A stretch of 64,000 nucleotides of DNA, taken from Chondrinema litorale (GTDB lineage: Bacteria; Bacteroidota; Bacteroidia; Cytophagales; Flammeovirgaceae). Positions 35,392-44,462 of the stretch are shown in pieces. Location: NCBI RefSeq assembly GCF_026250525.1, contig NZ_CP111065.1, positions 1-64,000 on the forward strand. The letters are read 5' to 3'. The notes below the pieces were generated by a model, which worked only from the letters and a program-made list of their open reading frames with translations, did not search any database and was not told where the DNA came from. Both the position numbers and the translations under genes were made by a program. How positions within the stretch are numbered: the stretch's first letter is position 1; each line of letters starts with the position of its first letter.

Positions 35392-36390
35392 ATGAATAAT
35401 GTAACAGATAATGCTGCATTTCTTGAAGCTATCTATGCAGTGACCGAGGATATATGGTATGTTGCTTATATATTGTTACCAATATTCTTAGTAATGATGA
35501 TAACTAAATCAGTAGGAAAGTCATTGTTACTAAATACATCATTGAGCATTGATTTTGGTATGATTATCAGAGTGGTATTTTACCTCTTATTATTGCCTTT
35601 CTATGTCGAAATAATGGATATGATTAGTTTGACAATAGCATGGGTTTGTGACCAACTTGATCCTCAAACAGATGTTTTTGTTGATCTAAATAATTTAAGC
35701 TCTTATGGAGAATCGGAAAAATCAGACTGGGATTATATAGTTGATACAGTTCAAGAAATGGGAGATGGTGTTGTATCTTTTTTTGATAATCCTTTATTGT
35801 TTTTTGTAACAATGACAAAGTCAGGATTACTTTTCGCTGTTAGAAAAATAATTAATATTCTACGAGCAATATTCATAGGAATTCTATTTGCAGTTGGTCC
35901 ATTATCCTTTGCTATGAGTGCATTGCCAAACCGATCTGGACTATTAAATAAATGGTTTACAGCTTATTTAAACTTACAATGTTGGTCTATTGTAATCATC
36001 ATACTTGATAAGATTTTCGATACTTATGCTAATAATTTATCCGAAGAAGGATTCAGTATGTTTATGTTTAGTGGTGAGTTTTTTAATAGCTTAAATGCTT
36101 TTATTATTCTCGTAGTTTATCTCATTTCTTTCTTATTTATACCTTGGTTAACCAGTTTTATAGTTGGTAGTAGTGATGTTGGACACATACCAGGCAAAAT
36201 AGCACAGACTGTAATGGCTGTACAATCTGCTGGTGCATCACTAGCAACAGGTGCTATAGCAGGAGCTAGTATCAAACATGCAACTATAAATAGAATGGCT
36301 AATCCAGTAGTTTCAAATCCTAAAAGCTCTTTCCAAAAAAATGTCAATAATAAAGTAAGCAGAAGCTCAGGAAGGCAAAGAAGGAGATAA
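35392..36390 (+). CDS. traJ: TraJ/VirB6-like multi-pass membrane protein
   Basis: 332 residues with about seven hydrophobic segments, including VAYILLPIFLVMMIT, IIRVVFYLLLLPFYV, a long pair around IFIGILFAVGPLSFAMSALP, and AFIILVVYLISFLFIPWLTSFIVG. The central motif 'FAVGPLSFAMSALPNRSGLLNKWFTAYLNLQCWSI' is that of VirB6/TraJ proteins, which form the inner-membrane channel. The C-terminal tail is basic and rich in Ser, Arg and Asn. It is 42 bases after virB4. Confidence 0.8.
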   Translation: MNNVTDNAAFLEAIYAVTEDIWYVAYILLPIFLVMMITKSVGKSLLLNTSLSIDFGMIIRVVFYLLLLPFYVEIMDMISLTIAWVCDQLDPQTDVFVDLNNLSSYGESEKSDWDYIVDTVQEMGDGVVSFFDNPLLFFVTMTKSGLLFAVRKIINILRAIFIGILFAVGPLSFAMSALPNRSGLLNKWFTAYLNLQCWSIVIIILDKIFDTYANNLSEEGFSMFMFSGEFFNSLNAFIILVVYLISFLFIPWLTSFIVGSSDVGHIPGKIAQTVMAVQSAGASLATGAIAGASIKHATINRMANPVVSNPKSSFQKNVNNKVSRSSGRQRRR

Positions 36391-36418
36391 TCCAAGTCAT
36401 TTAAAAATCTATAATGTT

Positions 36419-37018
36419 ATGAATCAAATGCAAAATGTATCAAAGATGTTTGATGGTATGAAAATAACATCTATCTGTAGTGTTTTATCTTTAGTGATAG
36501 TTGTTGTTTTCATGAGTTTTAATAAAGATGCTGCTGTAAAAGATGCTAGTGGTAAAGCATATATAAAAACCAACAGTGGTACTTTTTCTGCTCATATTGA
36601 TGAGTCTAGTAGTGTATCTATCTATGAAGCTAAATTATTTGTAAAAAACTCTCTAAGATTAGCTTTCGCCCATAATAAGCACACTTTCAAAGAAAATATG
36701 AGTGCTTTAGAATATCTCCTTCAAAAGAAGGATATGAATAGAATCCTTTCAGATTTTGAAAAGGCTGAGGAGTATGAAAATTATCAAAGGTTTGATTCTC
36801 GATCAGAGGTAAGTTTCGACTCTATATCAATTGATTTAGATGCTGTTCCAATCAAAGGTGTATGCAAGTTCAGAAGAAATATATATTTCTACAATGAACA
36901 AGCTACTATACCAACTACTTGCATATTTCAACTAGAAAAAGTTGATGCAGGAAGAAGTGACAACAATCCTTATGGCTTGAGACTGAAGAATATTGACTAT
37001 GTAGATTATATAAAATAA
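36419..37018 (+). CDS. traK: TraK/VirB8-like protein
   Basis: 199 residues: a short cytoplasmic N-terminus, one membrane segment (TSICSVLSLVIVVVFMSF, about residues 16-33) and a periplasmic alpha/beta domain. Topology, length and place after the VirB6-like gene fit VirB8/TraK, the scaffold that contacts other T4SS parts. 'GVCKFRRNIYFYNEQATIPTTC' near the C-terminus is a beta-rich stretch of the fold. Confidence 0.75.
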   Translation: MNQMQNVSKMFDGMKITSICSVLSLVIVVVFMSFNKDAAVKDASGKAYIKTNSGTFSAHIDESSSVSIYEAKLFVKNSLRLAFAHNKHTFKENMSALEYLLQKKDMNRILSDFEKAEEYENYQRFDSRSEVSFDSISIDLDAVPIKGVCKFRRNIYFYNEQATIPTTCIFQLEKVDAGRSDNNPYGLRLKNIDYVDYIK

Positions 37019-37025
37019 TAGAATT

Positions 37026-37874
37026 ATGAAATTTAACTTAATCTTATTTTTAATAATTGGGCTAAGCCGTGTTGGTTTCTCTCAAATGGATACTATCTAT
37101 GTTAATGATAAAACTCCTGCTGTACTCCTATTTGATAATAGAGTAGTATTTTCAGAAAGTGATGCGAGTTATTTTACTCAAATCCAAAATGAAGTTATTT
37201 ATTTAAAATCGAAAAGTACAAATCCAGAAGTTGGACATCTAACAGTAAAAGAAGGGAATAATTTTTATTCATTTTTTGTCGCTTATAAAGCTAGTATAGA
37301 TAAGATAGAATACGATTATAGAGAGAATACTTTAATGAAAAGGTCTTTACTTAATCGAGAAAATCATATACCTCCAGTACCATTAAATTTGGTTAAATCA
37401 AGGTTAAAAGAGTTCTCATTATCTACTGATAGAAATGAGTATAAAACAGTTGCTACTAAAATAGATAATATAACTCTACAATTATTAGATGTACTTGTAG
37501 ACCATACTGCTTTTTATCTTAAGTTTTCTGTAAAAAATGAGAGTGCTGTTATCTATAGAATAGATTATTTAGGGTTTGAGAGGAAAGAATTCTATCGAAA
37601 AAGATTTTTACCTTTTGTAAATAAGAAAGTAACCTCTACTCCTTTTGAAATCTTTGCTTCAGTAGATATGAGGGATATACCACCTTATTCTAGTAATGAG
37701 TTTTCAGTAGCTATCCCTATTTATGCGACAGGTGATTTAGGCAGTTTGATTGTTACCCTACGTGAATCTACAGGGGTTAGAACCATTCCTCTTTCAATCA
37801 AACCTAAATATTTAGAGAAAGCAGATTTATATCTAAACCCAAGTGTGTCAAGTAAAAAAGATGACTCATTATGA
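37026..37874 (+). CDS. traN: TraN/VirB9-like protein (DUF4138-like)
   Basis: 282 residues with a signal peptide (MKFNLILFLIIGLSRVGFSQ). The beta-rich body includes 'LKSKSTNPEVGHLTVKEGNNFYSFFVAY' and 'TAFYLKFSVKNESAVIYRIDYLGF', as in DUF4138/TraN proteins, the VirB9 counterpart of Bacteroidetes transfer systems at the outer-membrane core complex. It overlaps the following VirB10-like gene by 4 bases, so the two are translationally coupled. The gene order TraN before TraM is reversed relative to CTnDOT. Confidence 0.75.
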   Translation: MKFNLILFLIIGLSRVGFSQMDTIYVNDKTPAVLLFDNRVVFSESDASYFTQIQNEVIYLKSKSTNPEVGHLTVKEGNNFYSFFVAYKASIDKIEYDYRENTLMKRSLLNRENHIPPVPLNLVKSRLKEFSLSTDRNEYKTVATKIDNITLQLLDVLVDHTAFYLKFSVKNESAVIYRIDYLGFERKEFYRKRFLPFVNKKVTSTPFEIFASVDMRDIPPYSSNEFSVAIPIYATGDLGSLIVTLRESTGVRTIPLSIKPKYLEKADLYLNPSVSSKKDDSL

Positions 37875-38845
37875 AAGATTTTTTTAAAAAAATAAGGAAG
37901 AAAGCTATTCTAGACTTCCTTAAAAACAACAAAATTATAGTTGTCCTATTCATTTTTGTATTAGCAATATGCTATACATTTCTTGATTTCATGATTAATG
38001 TAAATGAAGATGATTTAAAAGGAGAATCACCTACTGCTAATTATGATATAGAACCTAATGAAGAAGAAGCCGATAATAATGAAGACTATTCAATTGAAGA
38101 CTCGTCAGCATACTATCAGATAGTGGATTATGTAGAGGTTTTTAGTAAGTTAAAAAAAGGCGAGGATGATAAAGAGTTTGACTTAGAAGCAGAAAAAGCA
38201 AAGTGGTTAAGTTCTTTGAATCAAGATACAGCAAAAGAAGTAAAACCAGCTTCTAAACCGAAACCTAAGCCTATATATAAGAAAAAGGAAGTAAAACCTA
38301 TTGAAAAGCAGGTTAGACCGAAAGTCAATGAAGATAGCATAGCAAGAAGAATTAAAGATAATGTATTTAATCTTTCATACGGCTCTCCTATGTTCAATGA
38401 TATTGGCAGTAAAAAATACTTTGCCAAAGCAGTTATACATAACAAACAACAGATAAAATCAAGCTCAGAAGTATGGCTTCGTTTTGTTGAAGATGCGACA
38501 TTTGAAGGTAATACCTATAAAAAGAATACAGTTTTTAGAGGTAGAGCTTCATTGAATGGTAATAAAATAATGATCTCCATAAATAATATTAATGGTAAAT
38601 CTGTAGACTGTGAGGTTTATGATAATGATTATACTGTAGGTATTATTTTGGAAGATTATGACCATGTATTACAAAAAGAATTAGAAAGGTCAGCTAGAAC
38701 AGAATTTTCAACTTCTGTAACATCGATACCTCTTGATGCAGTCCAAGAAACGGCTAATGCCATTACAAGAGCCAGAGCTAAAAAGAAGAGTATTTTAGAG
38801 TTGAATGATGGGTACGATGTTTTTATCGCTGAAATAGAAGATTGA
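37871..38845 (+). CDS. traM: TraM/VirB10-like protein
   Basis: 324 residues. One membrane helix (IIVVLFIFVLAICYTFLDFMI, about residues 23-43) is followed by an acidic, then Lys/Pro-rich linker (KPASKPKPKPIYKKKEVKP) that can span the periplasm, then a C-terminal beta domain 'VWLRFVEDATFEGNTYKKNTVFRGRASLNGNKIMISINNI' typical of Bacteroidetes TraM (VirB10-like). The stop overlaps the next start by one base (ATGA). Confidence 0.8.
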   Translation: MKDFFKKIRKKAILDFLKNNKIIVVLFIFVLAICYTFLDFMINVNEDDLKGESPTANYDIEPNEEEADNNEDYSIEDSSAYYQIVDYVEVFSKLKKGEDDKEFDLEAEKAKWLSSLNQDTAKEVKPASKPKPKPIYKKKEVKPIEKQVRPKVNEDSIARRIKDNVFNLSYGSPMFNDIGSKKYFAKAVIHNKQQIKSSSEVWLRFVEDATFEGNTYKKNTVFRGRASLNGNKIMISINNINGKSVDCEVYDNDYTVGIILEDYDHVLQKELERSARTEFSTSVTSIPLDAVQETANAITRARAKKKSILELNDGYDVFIAEIED

Positions 38846-39333
38846 TGAAAGGACTTATAATAATATTAATTCTTGCGGTCTATCCAGTAGGAGCCAAATG
38901 TCAGTTTAATATAGTTCAAGCTTCTAATAATACTGAAATACTTGTTTGTATAAATGGAAATCAAGAAGTTAAAAATGGTGATAAGGTAAACTTGCGATTA
39001 GATGAAAGTATTATTCTTAACAATCATTTTTTGGATAGAAATACAACTTTCTGGGGAATAGTAAACATAGATTCAGTTGATTTGAATGTAAATGTTTTTG
39101 AGATACAACAAGAAAAGGTAAACTACTATTTGTACGACCTAAATGCTCAAGTTAAGGGAATTAGCTTGCCATTTGATGATAGGTATAACAATACATACAC
39201 TTCATCTGTGCAGGATATAACAAGCAAAAAAAATGTCTTAGGTAAATTGAAATTTCTTGGTAATTCAGGACAAAAAACTATAGACCCTATTTCATTTACT
39301 TTTTATGATAACCAAAAATTTTTATTGAAATGA
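38845..39333 (+). CDS. secreted protein related to the TraM C-terminal domain
   Basis: 162 residues with a signal peptide (MKGLIIILILAVYPVGAKC). 'KVNLRLDESIILNNHFLDRNTTFWGIVNIDSVDLNVNVFEI' mirrors the 'VWLRFVEDATFEGNTYKKNTVFRGRASL' part of the preceding VirB10-like protein, so it looks like a detached paralog of that periplasmic domain. It may be an extra core-complex subunit. It overlaps both neighbours (1 base upstream, 4 bases downstream) and is therefore tightly coupled with them. Confidence 0.6.
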   Translation: MKGLIIILILAVYPVGAKCQFNIVQASNNTEILVCINGNQEVKNGDKVNLRLDESIILNNHFLDRNTTFWGIVNIDSVDLNVNVFEIQQEKVNYYLYDLNAQVKGISLPFDDRYNNTYTSSVQDITSKKNVLGKLKFLGNSGQKTIDPISFTFYDNQKFLLK

Positions 39334-40148
39334 AAAAAATAGTATTTCTACTAATACTTTCTTTTGGATTCATTAATGTGAATGCACAAGGAATTCCAGT
39401 AATTGATCCAATTCATATAGTTGTATCAGGAGTGAATTTAAAAAAAGCAAAAGATCAATTACAAAAGCTTGAAGAACAACTTATTGAAATAAAAAGAGTC
39501 GTCTACAATGTAAACCAAATGCGGTTATTAAAAGAGCGTATAGAAGAAAGACTATCTAGCGCAAAATCCGTGGAAGATTTAATGTTTTCTAATATTGATG
39601 ATGAGTTTGAAACAGCATTTAACTTTGTAGATAACCCAAACCAATATGTTGATTTTATAGGAAATTTTGGTGATTTAGAAGCCTTGTATAAGGCTATAGA
39701 AGAAGAGAAACCTATAGATTTATTTGATTATATCAATGGTTACACAGAGGGTAAAGTACCTGATAATTTTGAGAACTTCATTAATGATGAAAGTCAAAAA
39801 ACTACTAATAAGTATGCATTGATGGAAGGTTTGTCTATGAAAAGGATAAATATGGCTCTATCCTATAATGATCTATCTCAAAAGTTGATTGAAAAAGCAT
39901 CTGAACTAGAAGAAGCTACAAAAAATCAAAAGGGTGTACTTCATATGACAGAGTATGAAAGATTACAGTCAATGAAAACAGTTCATGAGTACTTATTAAA
40001 AAGCCTAGAAATTAGAGATAAGGCAGATACATATATTTTGAAAACATTCGATTCCAATCCTTATAAAAGATATGCTACAAATATGTATGAGAATAAGCTT
40101 AGAAGGGATAAACTCATGGAAAATAGTATCTATACTTTTGGGAAATAA
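39330..40148 (+). CDS. VirB5/TrbJ-like secreted protein, paralog 1 of 4
   Basis: 272 residues with a signal peptide ending NVNAQ and a mature start GIPVIDPIHI. A heptad-rich helix (LQKLEEQLIEIKRVVYNVNQMRLLKERIEERL) recalls VirB5/TrbJ minor pilins. Its last 90 residues (MKRINMALSYNDLSQKLIEKASELEEA...MTEYERLQSMKTVHEYLLKSLEIRDKADTYI...NMYENKLRRDKLMENSIYTFGK) define a domain shared with the next three genes. Such proteins sit at the pilus tip and aid contact with recipient cells; that role is inferred. Confidence 0.65.
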   Translation: MKKIVFLLILSFGFINVNAQGIPVIDPIHIVVSGVNLKKAKDQLQKLEEQLIEIKRVVYNVNQMRLLKERIEERLSSAKSVEDLMFSNIDDEFETAFNFVDNPNQYVDFIGNFGDLEALYKAIEEEKPIDLFDYINGYTEGKVPDNFENFINDESQKTTNKYALMEGLSMKRINMALSYNDLSQKLIEKASELEEATKNQKGVLHMTEYERLQSMKTVHEYLLKSLEIRDKADTYILKTFDSNPYKRYATNMYENKLRRDKLMENSIYTFGK

Positions 40149-40158
40149 TTTATTGGCT

Positions 40159-41520
40159 ATGAGAAACATATTTATAATTGCTTTTATCCTGATTTCAGCT
40201 AGTATAAAAGCCCAAACTCCTGTTATTGATTTTACAAATCAAGAAGAATATCCAATTGACTTTACTGATCCAGAAGAGGTTTTAATTATATCCCAGATTA
40301 AAGAATTGAAGCTATTAGAACAACATCTTCAAGAGCTTGTAAATATCATTGGTGGAGATTATCCAACTGAAATTGTTGAGATTGATTACTCTAATGTGCA
40401 CTATGAAATAGATTTAGAAGCTGTTACAAAGGTATTGAATATTTTAGATGGAGCTTTGGATAATGAGTTAGACATAGAAGCAGTGATGGAATTGTCAGAA
40501 TCAGAAATACTAGATGAAGCTCTTGGTGAAATAGATGCTTTACAAATTTTATCAGATATAGATGATTATAAAGATTTATCTACTATAGGAGAGTTGGGAG
40601 ATGTATCAGATACTGAAATTCAAGATGAAATGAGAAAATGGGGAGTCCAATTTGATGAGTCAAATCCTAACTTTAGTTCATTTGCAGACCAAGAGTATGA
40701 GAATTTTGGTAGTGGCATTGGTGACTTGTTAGGATCTATTTTTGGCTCAGGTATTCCAGTTATGGATTTGGCTCATGTCAACAAGTCCAAAAAGATAGAA
40801 AAGCAGTTAGATGAGCAACATGAAGAATTGTCTATTGAGAGTATTCTAGCTTATATGAATTCAATTAATGCTGAAAAAATAAATAAAATAGAGCATGATA
40901 CAGATGAGCGTATGAGAAAAGCTAATACTGTTAGAGATGTCAATTTTTCAGATTTTTTAGAAGAGTTTATAGATGTTGAAGAGTTTCAATTTGGGTATCA
41001 AAACTGGGTATCCGAAATCAAGTTTATGGAAAGGCTTAAGGATGATTTTTCTGATTTAAGTAATACTGAAAATGCAAAAAGTCTATATGGAAAATTAACT
41101 AACTCAATAGAGTTTCAATTAGGAGATAACATATATTACTTTCATGAAGAGCAACAAAAAAAGGCTTTGAATAAATATGTGGTAAATGAATCAAGTGATA
41201 AGAAAATGCTTGAACTGGTATTAAAAAGAGAATATTCAAAAGACTTATTAGAAAATGCTCAAGAACTGAAATCATCAGTGATGCATGAGTACTTCAAGAA
41301 GTTTCATATGTCTTCTTATGAAAGATTAAATATTACAAATAAGGCTACTGAATACCTCTATGAAGCAATGGAAAATGAAATAGATGCTAGTGAGGAAATG
41401 GTTAATTCTTTTCGATATGATAATCCATCTAGTAAAAATATTGCTGTTTCTTTTTACAAAAATATGCTATTGAGAAAATATCTAGAGGAATCTAAATTCT
41501 ATACATATGGCGAGGATTAA
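40159..41520 (+). CDS. VirB5-like secreted protein, paralog 2 of 4, with duplicated acidic insert
   Basis: About 453 residues from the ATG at 40159 (MRNIFIIAFILISASIKAQ signal peptide); the longer frame to 40072 overlaps the previous gene. The mature N-terminus TPVIDFTNQEEY is followed by an acidic region, then a second internal 'GSGIPVMDLAHVNKSKKIEKQLDEQ' that repeats the mature start of paralog 1, so the gene looks like a fusion or internal duplication. The shared C-terminal domain ends MSSYERLNITNKATEYLYEAM...SFYKNMLLRKYLEESKFYTYGED. It overlaps the next gene by 14 bases. Confidence 0.6.
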   Translation: MRNIFIIAFILISASIKAQTPVIDFTNQEEYPIDFTDPEEVLIISQIKELKLLEQHLQELVNIIGGDYPTEIVEIDYSNVHYEIDLEAVTKVLNILDGALDNELDIEAVMELSESEILDEALGEIDALQILSDIDDYKDLSTIGELGDVSDTEIQDEMRKWGVQFDESNPNFSSFADQEYENFGSGIGDLLGSIFGSGIPVMDLAHVNKSKKIEKQLDEQHEELSIESILAYMNSINAEKINKIEHDTDERMRKANTVRDVNFSDFLEEFIDVEEFQFGYQNWVSEIKFMERLKDDFSDLSNTENAKSLYGKLTNSIEFQLGDNIYYFHEEQQKKALNKYVVNESSDKKMLELVLKREYSKDLLENAQELKSSVMHEYFKKFHMSSYERLNITNKATEYLYEAMENEIDASEEMVNSFRYDNPSSKNIAVSFYKNMLLRKYLEESKFYTYGED

Positions 41521-42307
41521 ATATTATTTTTTATTTCTATTACTGATTGTACCTAAGATTCTGTTTTGTCAAACTCCTGTGTATGATAAGATGCACGATA
41601 AAAAAATAGATGACCATTCTGCTACAGATGGATTGCAAATGATTGAATTGTATACAAGACGATATTTTGAACAAGAAACAAAAGAAGCTCAAAGGAAAGT
41701 CAGACAATTGAAGTATAAAATTGAAGCAGGATTAAAGAATGTAGAAGACATTTTAAATCTATCCTTATCTGATTTAACAAAGGATTTTGAACGTATAGAT
41801 AATGTCTTATCTCTATCTGAAGACTTTATGGATTTAGATGTTCTTAAAGTTTATAATAATGAAGCATTCAGCCACCAGAAAGCATTGAATATTTATCAAA
41901 ATATAAATTCTTATAATAGTAATACCTCTTTCCCTAGTCAAGCTCAAAAAGGTAATGCTGCTATCAATAGAATACATGTTGAAGAAATGGTACAGGAAAG
42001 ACAAGTGTTGATAGCAGGAAGTTATGAGAAATTGGCAAAAGAGTACTCTTTGAAGCTTAGTGAACTGGAAGGAGCTTTAAAGGAAGATGAATTATTAAGA
42101 ATGACACAGGGAGAAAGGTTTGAAATAGCAACTCAGATTCAAAATGGATATAAGTATATCAATAGCTTACAACAACAATCAGAAAAGTTATTGAAGTCTT
42201 CTATGGAAATGAGCAATAGTAAAAAAGCAGCTATCAATATTTACAAGCAAAAACTAATAAGAGTTGAATTGTCTAAAGATCAATTATACATTCATGGCAC
42301 GAACTAA
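41507..42307 (+). CDS. VirB5-like secreted protein, paralog 3 of 4
   Basis: 266 residues. Signal peptide MARIKYYFLFLLLIVPKILFC, mature start QTPVYDKMHDKK. The shared C-terminal domain is clear: EEMVQERQVLIAGSYEKLAKEYSLKLSELEGAL, MTQGERFEIATQIQNGYKYINSL, AINIYKQKLIRVELSKDQLYIHGTN. It overlaps both neighbours by 14 bases, showing a coupled tandem duplication. Confidence 0.65.
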   Translation: MARIKYYFLFLLLIVPKILFCQTPVYDKMHDKKIDDHSATDGLQMIELYTRRYFEQETKEAQRKVRQLKYKIEAGLKNVEDILNLSLSDLTKDFERIDNVLSLSEDFMDLDVLKVYNNEAFSHQKALNIYQNINSYNSNTSFPSQAQKGNAAINRIHVEEMVQERQVLIAGSYEKLAKEYSLKLSELEGALKEDELLRMTQGERFEIATQIQNGYKYINSLQQQSEKLLKSSMEMSNSKKAAINIYKQKLIRVELSKDQLYIHGTN

Positions 42308-43124
42308 GTACATTATCATTTTTTGTTTTTTTTCAATGCTATCAATTAGCACCAAATCTTTTGGTCAGTATATACCGTTCATCATTTATGATAAAGGAGG
42401 TATTAAAACTCGTACAGTTGATCTTATCAAAAATTTCATAAAAGATTGGTTTTTGCAGGAGATACAAGAAGAAGTTGATGAAGAAAAATTGGAAGTTTTT
42501 TTAGATAATATATTGGAACAGTATCAAGATAACCATTTAGCTAATTTTAGTCTAGAGTCTATTAAAGATTTACTACTGGCTAACTCAGGAACTTTTACAT
42601 TAATTAAAGATGTCCAAGGTTTAGATTTTACTGGTTATTCAAACTTTCCTACAGATGTGATGCAAAACGCTTATACAGCAGAAGGAAACAAACTTCATCA
42701 AGCTAAAAAAATATATACTTCTATCAACTATACAGAAGGAAACATACCTAAAACAATTGAAGAAGTTGAGAGCTTTAAAGAAAGTAGAAATAAATTATTA
42801 CTAGGTTTTGATGAGTATACAAAAAAAAGAAAAGTTGAAACTGCTATATTGTATAAAGAACTATCAACAGATTTAATAGAAAAAGCTAATGAGTTTCTGA
42901 AAGAGGTGAAAAAAGATGGTAAAGAAGGTATGAGAATGAGTGAATCAGAAAGAATAAAAGCTATTAATATATGCTACCAAATGATTGGAGATGCCTACAA
43001 AATCATTGAAGAGTCTGACAAAATGTTAAATAATAGTTCTAAAATGCATCCTATTTGGGATAAAATGAATAAACAATATGAATGGAAACTTATGAGAGAA
43101 GAGCTATTGAAACAGGAATTTTAA
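42294..43124 (+). CDS. VirB5-like secreted protein, paralog 4 of 4
   Basis: About 276 residues from the ATG at 42294 (MARTKYIIIFCFFSMLSIST, signal ending KSFGQ). The opening MAR.KY is shared with paralog 3. The domain at the end (KVETAILYKELSTDLIEKANEFLKEV, MSESERIKAINICYQMIGDAYKI) is the family signature, but the final FYTYG-type tail is missing. The longer frame to 42264 is less likely because it loses the signal peptide start. Confidence 0.65.
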   Translation: MARTKYIIIFCFFSMLSISTKSFGQYIPFIIYDKGGIKTRTVDLIKNFIKDWFLQEIQEEVDEEKLEVFLDNILEQYQDNHLANFSLESIKDLLLANSGTFTLIKDVQGLDFTGYSNFPTDVMQNAYTAEGNKLHQAKKIYTSINYTEGNIPKTIEEVESFKESRNKLLLGFDEYTKKRKVETAILYKELSTDLIEKANEFLKEVKKDGKEGMRMSESERIKAINICYQMIGDAYKIIEESDKMLNNSSKMHPIWDKMNKQYEWKLMREELLKQEF

Positions 43125-43136
43125 ATATATAATACC

Positions 43137-43709
43137 ATGAAAAAACTATTGATTTTTTTAACTAGTCTATGCTTCCTTTATAGTTGTAATGATTCATCAG
43201 ATAATGAAGATGATATAGAAGAAGAAGTAACAAGTGCTAGAATCATTGAAATTTTAGGACAAAATAAGAAATGGGTTAGAGTATCATTAGTTTCTGAAGA
43301 AGAGAAAACACTTAATGGAATAACTTCTACAGATTGGTATGAGCTTATACCAGAATGTTATCAAGATAATGAGATTAATTTTAATGCATTTCTATTTTCA
43401 TCAGGAAATTATGATTTATATGAAGATTTTGCAGATATGTATATGGGCGAGGAATTATGTGAAAGCAATGAATCAATAACTCGTGATAATATTTTTAATT
43501 GGACATTAGATGGAGAGAAGAAAATGATCAGTATAGAATTTTCAGAGTATGATCATGAGTATTTATATGGAGAGATAGGAAATGAAATCAGTAATGTAGA
43601 AAATTGGTATATAAGATCAATAACAGAATCTGAGATCATTTTTGAATATGTTAAAGAATGGAATGGTGATACATATAATATGGAAGCCAAATATATTCTA
43701 ACTGAATAG
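43137..43709 (+). CDS. lipoprotein of the transfer operon
   Basis: 190 residues. MKKLLIFLTSLCFLYSC gives a lipobox ending in Cys17, followed by an acidic NDSSDNEDDIEEE tether typical of surface lipoproteins. The remaining beta-rich body contains 'MYMGEELCESNESITRDNIFNWTLDGEKKMISIEFSEYDHEYLYGEIGN', reminiscent of lipocalin-like domains (DUF4488/DUF5004 type), not a firm match. It begins 12 bases after the last VirB5-like gene. Surface exclusion or pilus docking are possible roles, neither supported directly. Confidence 0.55.
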   Translation: MKKLLIFLTSLCFLYSCNDSSDNEDDIEEEVTSARIIEILGQNKKWVRVSLVSEEEKTLNGITSTDWYELIPECYQDNEINFNAFLFSSGNYDLYEDFADMYMGEELCESNESITRDNIFNWTLDGEKKMISIEFSEYDHEYLYGEIGNEISNVENWYIRSITESEIIFEYVKEWNGDTYNMEAKYILTE

Positions 43710-43789
43710 AATTTTATTAAAATTAGATTACTACCACTAGAATAAAATTTTACGGCTTCAGTAGTTGATACTTGAAGTTGAATTTTAAA

Positions 43790-43806
43790 TATAAAGTTGT
43801 TTTTTA
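43790..43806 (+). promoter_or_regulatory. plasmid leader motif, copy 6
   Basis: TATAAAGTTGTTTTTTA followed by ATTATCATCAAG, 13 bases before the ATG at 43820. A TTG (43773-43775) about 16 bases upstream could be a -33 element. Confidence 0.5.
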
Positions 43807-43819
43807 ATTATCATCAAGT

Positions 43820-44458
43820 ATGAAAAAGTTTATTTTTAGCAGCATAGTACTTATGCTATGTGCCTGTGCAGGTTATGCGCAAAGGCATATAAAAAATCAA
43901 AACGAGTTTGGTTTGGATTATGGTTGGAGAGAAGGTAATGGTAGAAGTTATAATGGTTGGTATTTAGCTACAAACTATGGTAAGTTAATAACTGATCGGT
44001 TTACTCTAGGTACTACTATAACCTATGAGAAAGGATATAAATTAAATTCCATTTTTACTGATACAATTATTGTATCTAGTCCATATGAAATAGATTATAA
44101 ATACAACTATGAAAATCTTCTTGTTGATTTAAGTTTAAGTTATAATCCTATAAGATTTGGTGAATTTGCATTCTGGGATATATTTCTTGGGGGGACTATT
44201 GGATACGAAGATTTCAAAAGTTTTTCAGAGTCTAAAAGAGTATTTTTAATAAGAGAAAACTTTGAAAGGTCAGATGATTTAGAACCTAATTTACCTAAAG
44301 GTTCAACTGTTATTGGCTATGTGATTGGAACAAATCTTAAAGCTTATTTGGGAGACTATTTTAGCTTACTCTTACAATATCAATATAGAGTAATTGGAAA
44401 GTCTAAAATATCTAAAGAAAGAGGTTATTATGGATTAGGTTTGAATTTCAATTTTTAG
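43820..44458 (+). CDS. outer-membrane beta-barrel protein
   Basis: 212 residues. Signal peptide MKKFIFSSIVLMLCACAGYA ending before QRHIK. The body alternates polar and aromatic residues in strand-like segments (FGLDYGWREGNGRSYNGWYLATNYG, FTLGTTITYEKGYKL, LLVDLSLSYNPIRFG, FSLLLQYQYRVIGKSKI) and ends GLGLNFNF, a classic C-terminal barrel strand ending in Phe. It is about the size of an eight-stranded barrel. Located between T4SS genes and the coupling protein, behind its own leader motif, it may act in the transfer apparatus or in entry exclusion. Confidence 0.65.
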   Translation: MKKFIFSSIVLMLCACAGYAQRHIKNQNEFGLDYGWREGNGRSYNGWYLATNYGKLITDRFTLGTTITYEKGYKLNSIFTDTIIVSSPYEIDYKYNYENLLVDLSLSYNPIRFGEFAFWDIFLGGTIGYEDFKSFSESKRVFLIRENFERSDDLEPNLPKGSTVIGYVIGTNLKAYLGDYFSLLLQYQYRVIGKSKISKERGYYGLGLNFNF

Positions 44459-44462
44459 AATC

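Noticed and set aside
40072..40158. Longer start of the second VirB5-like protein
   Set aside because: It would overlap the previous gene and place the signal peptide 29 residues inside the protein; the ATG at 40159 gives a normal signal.
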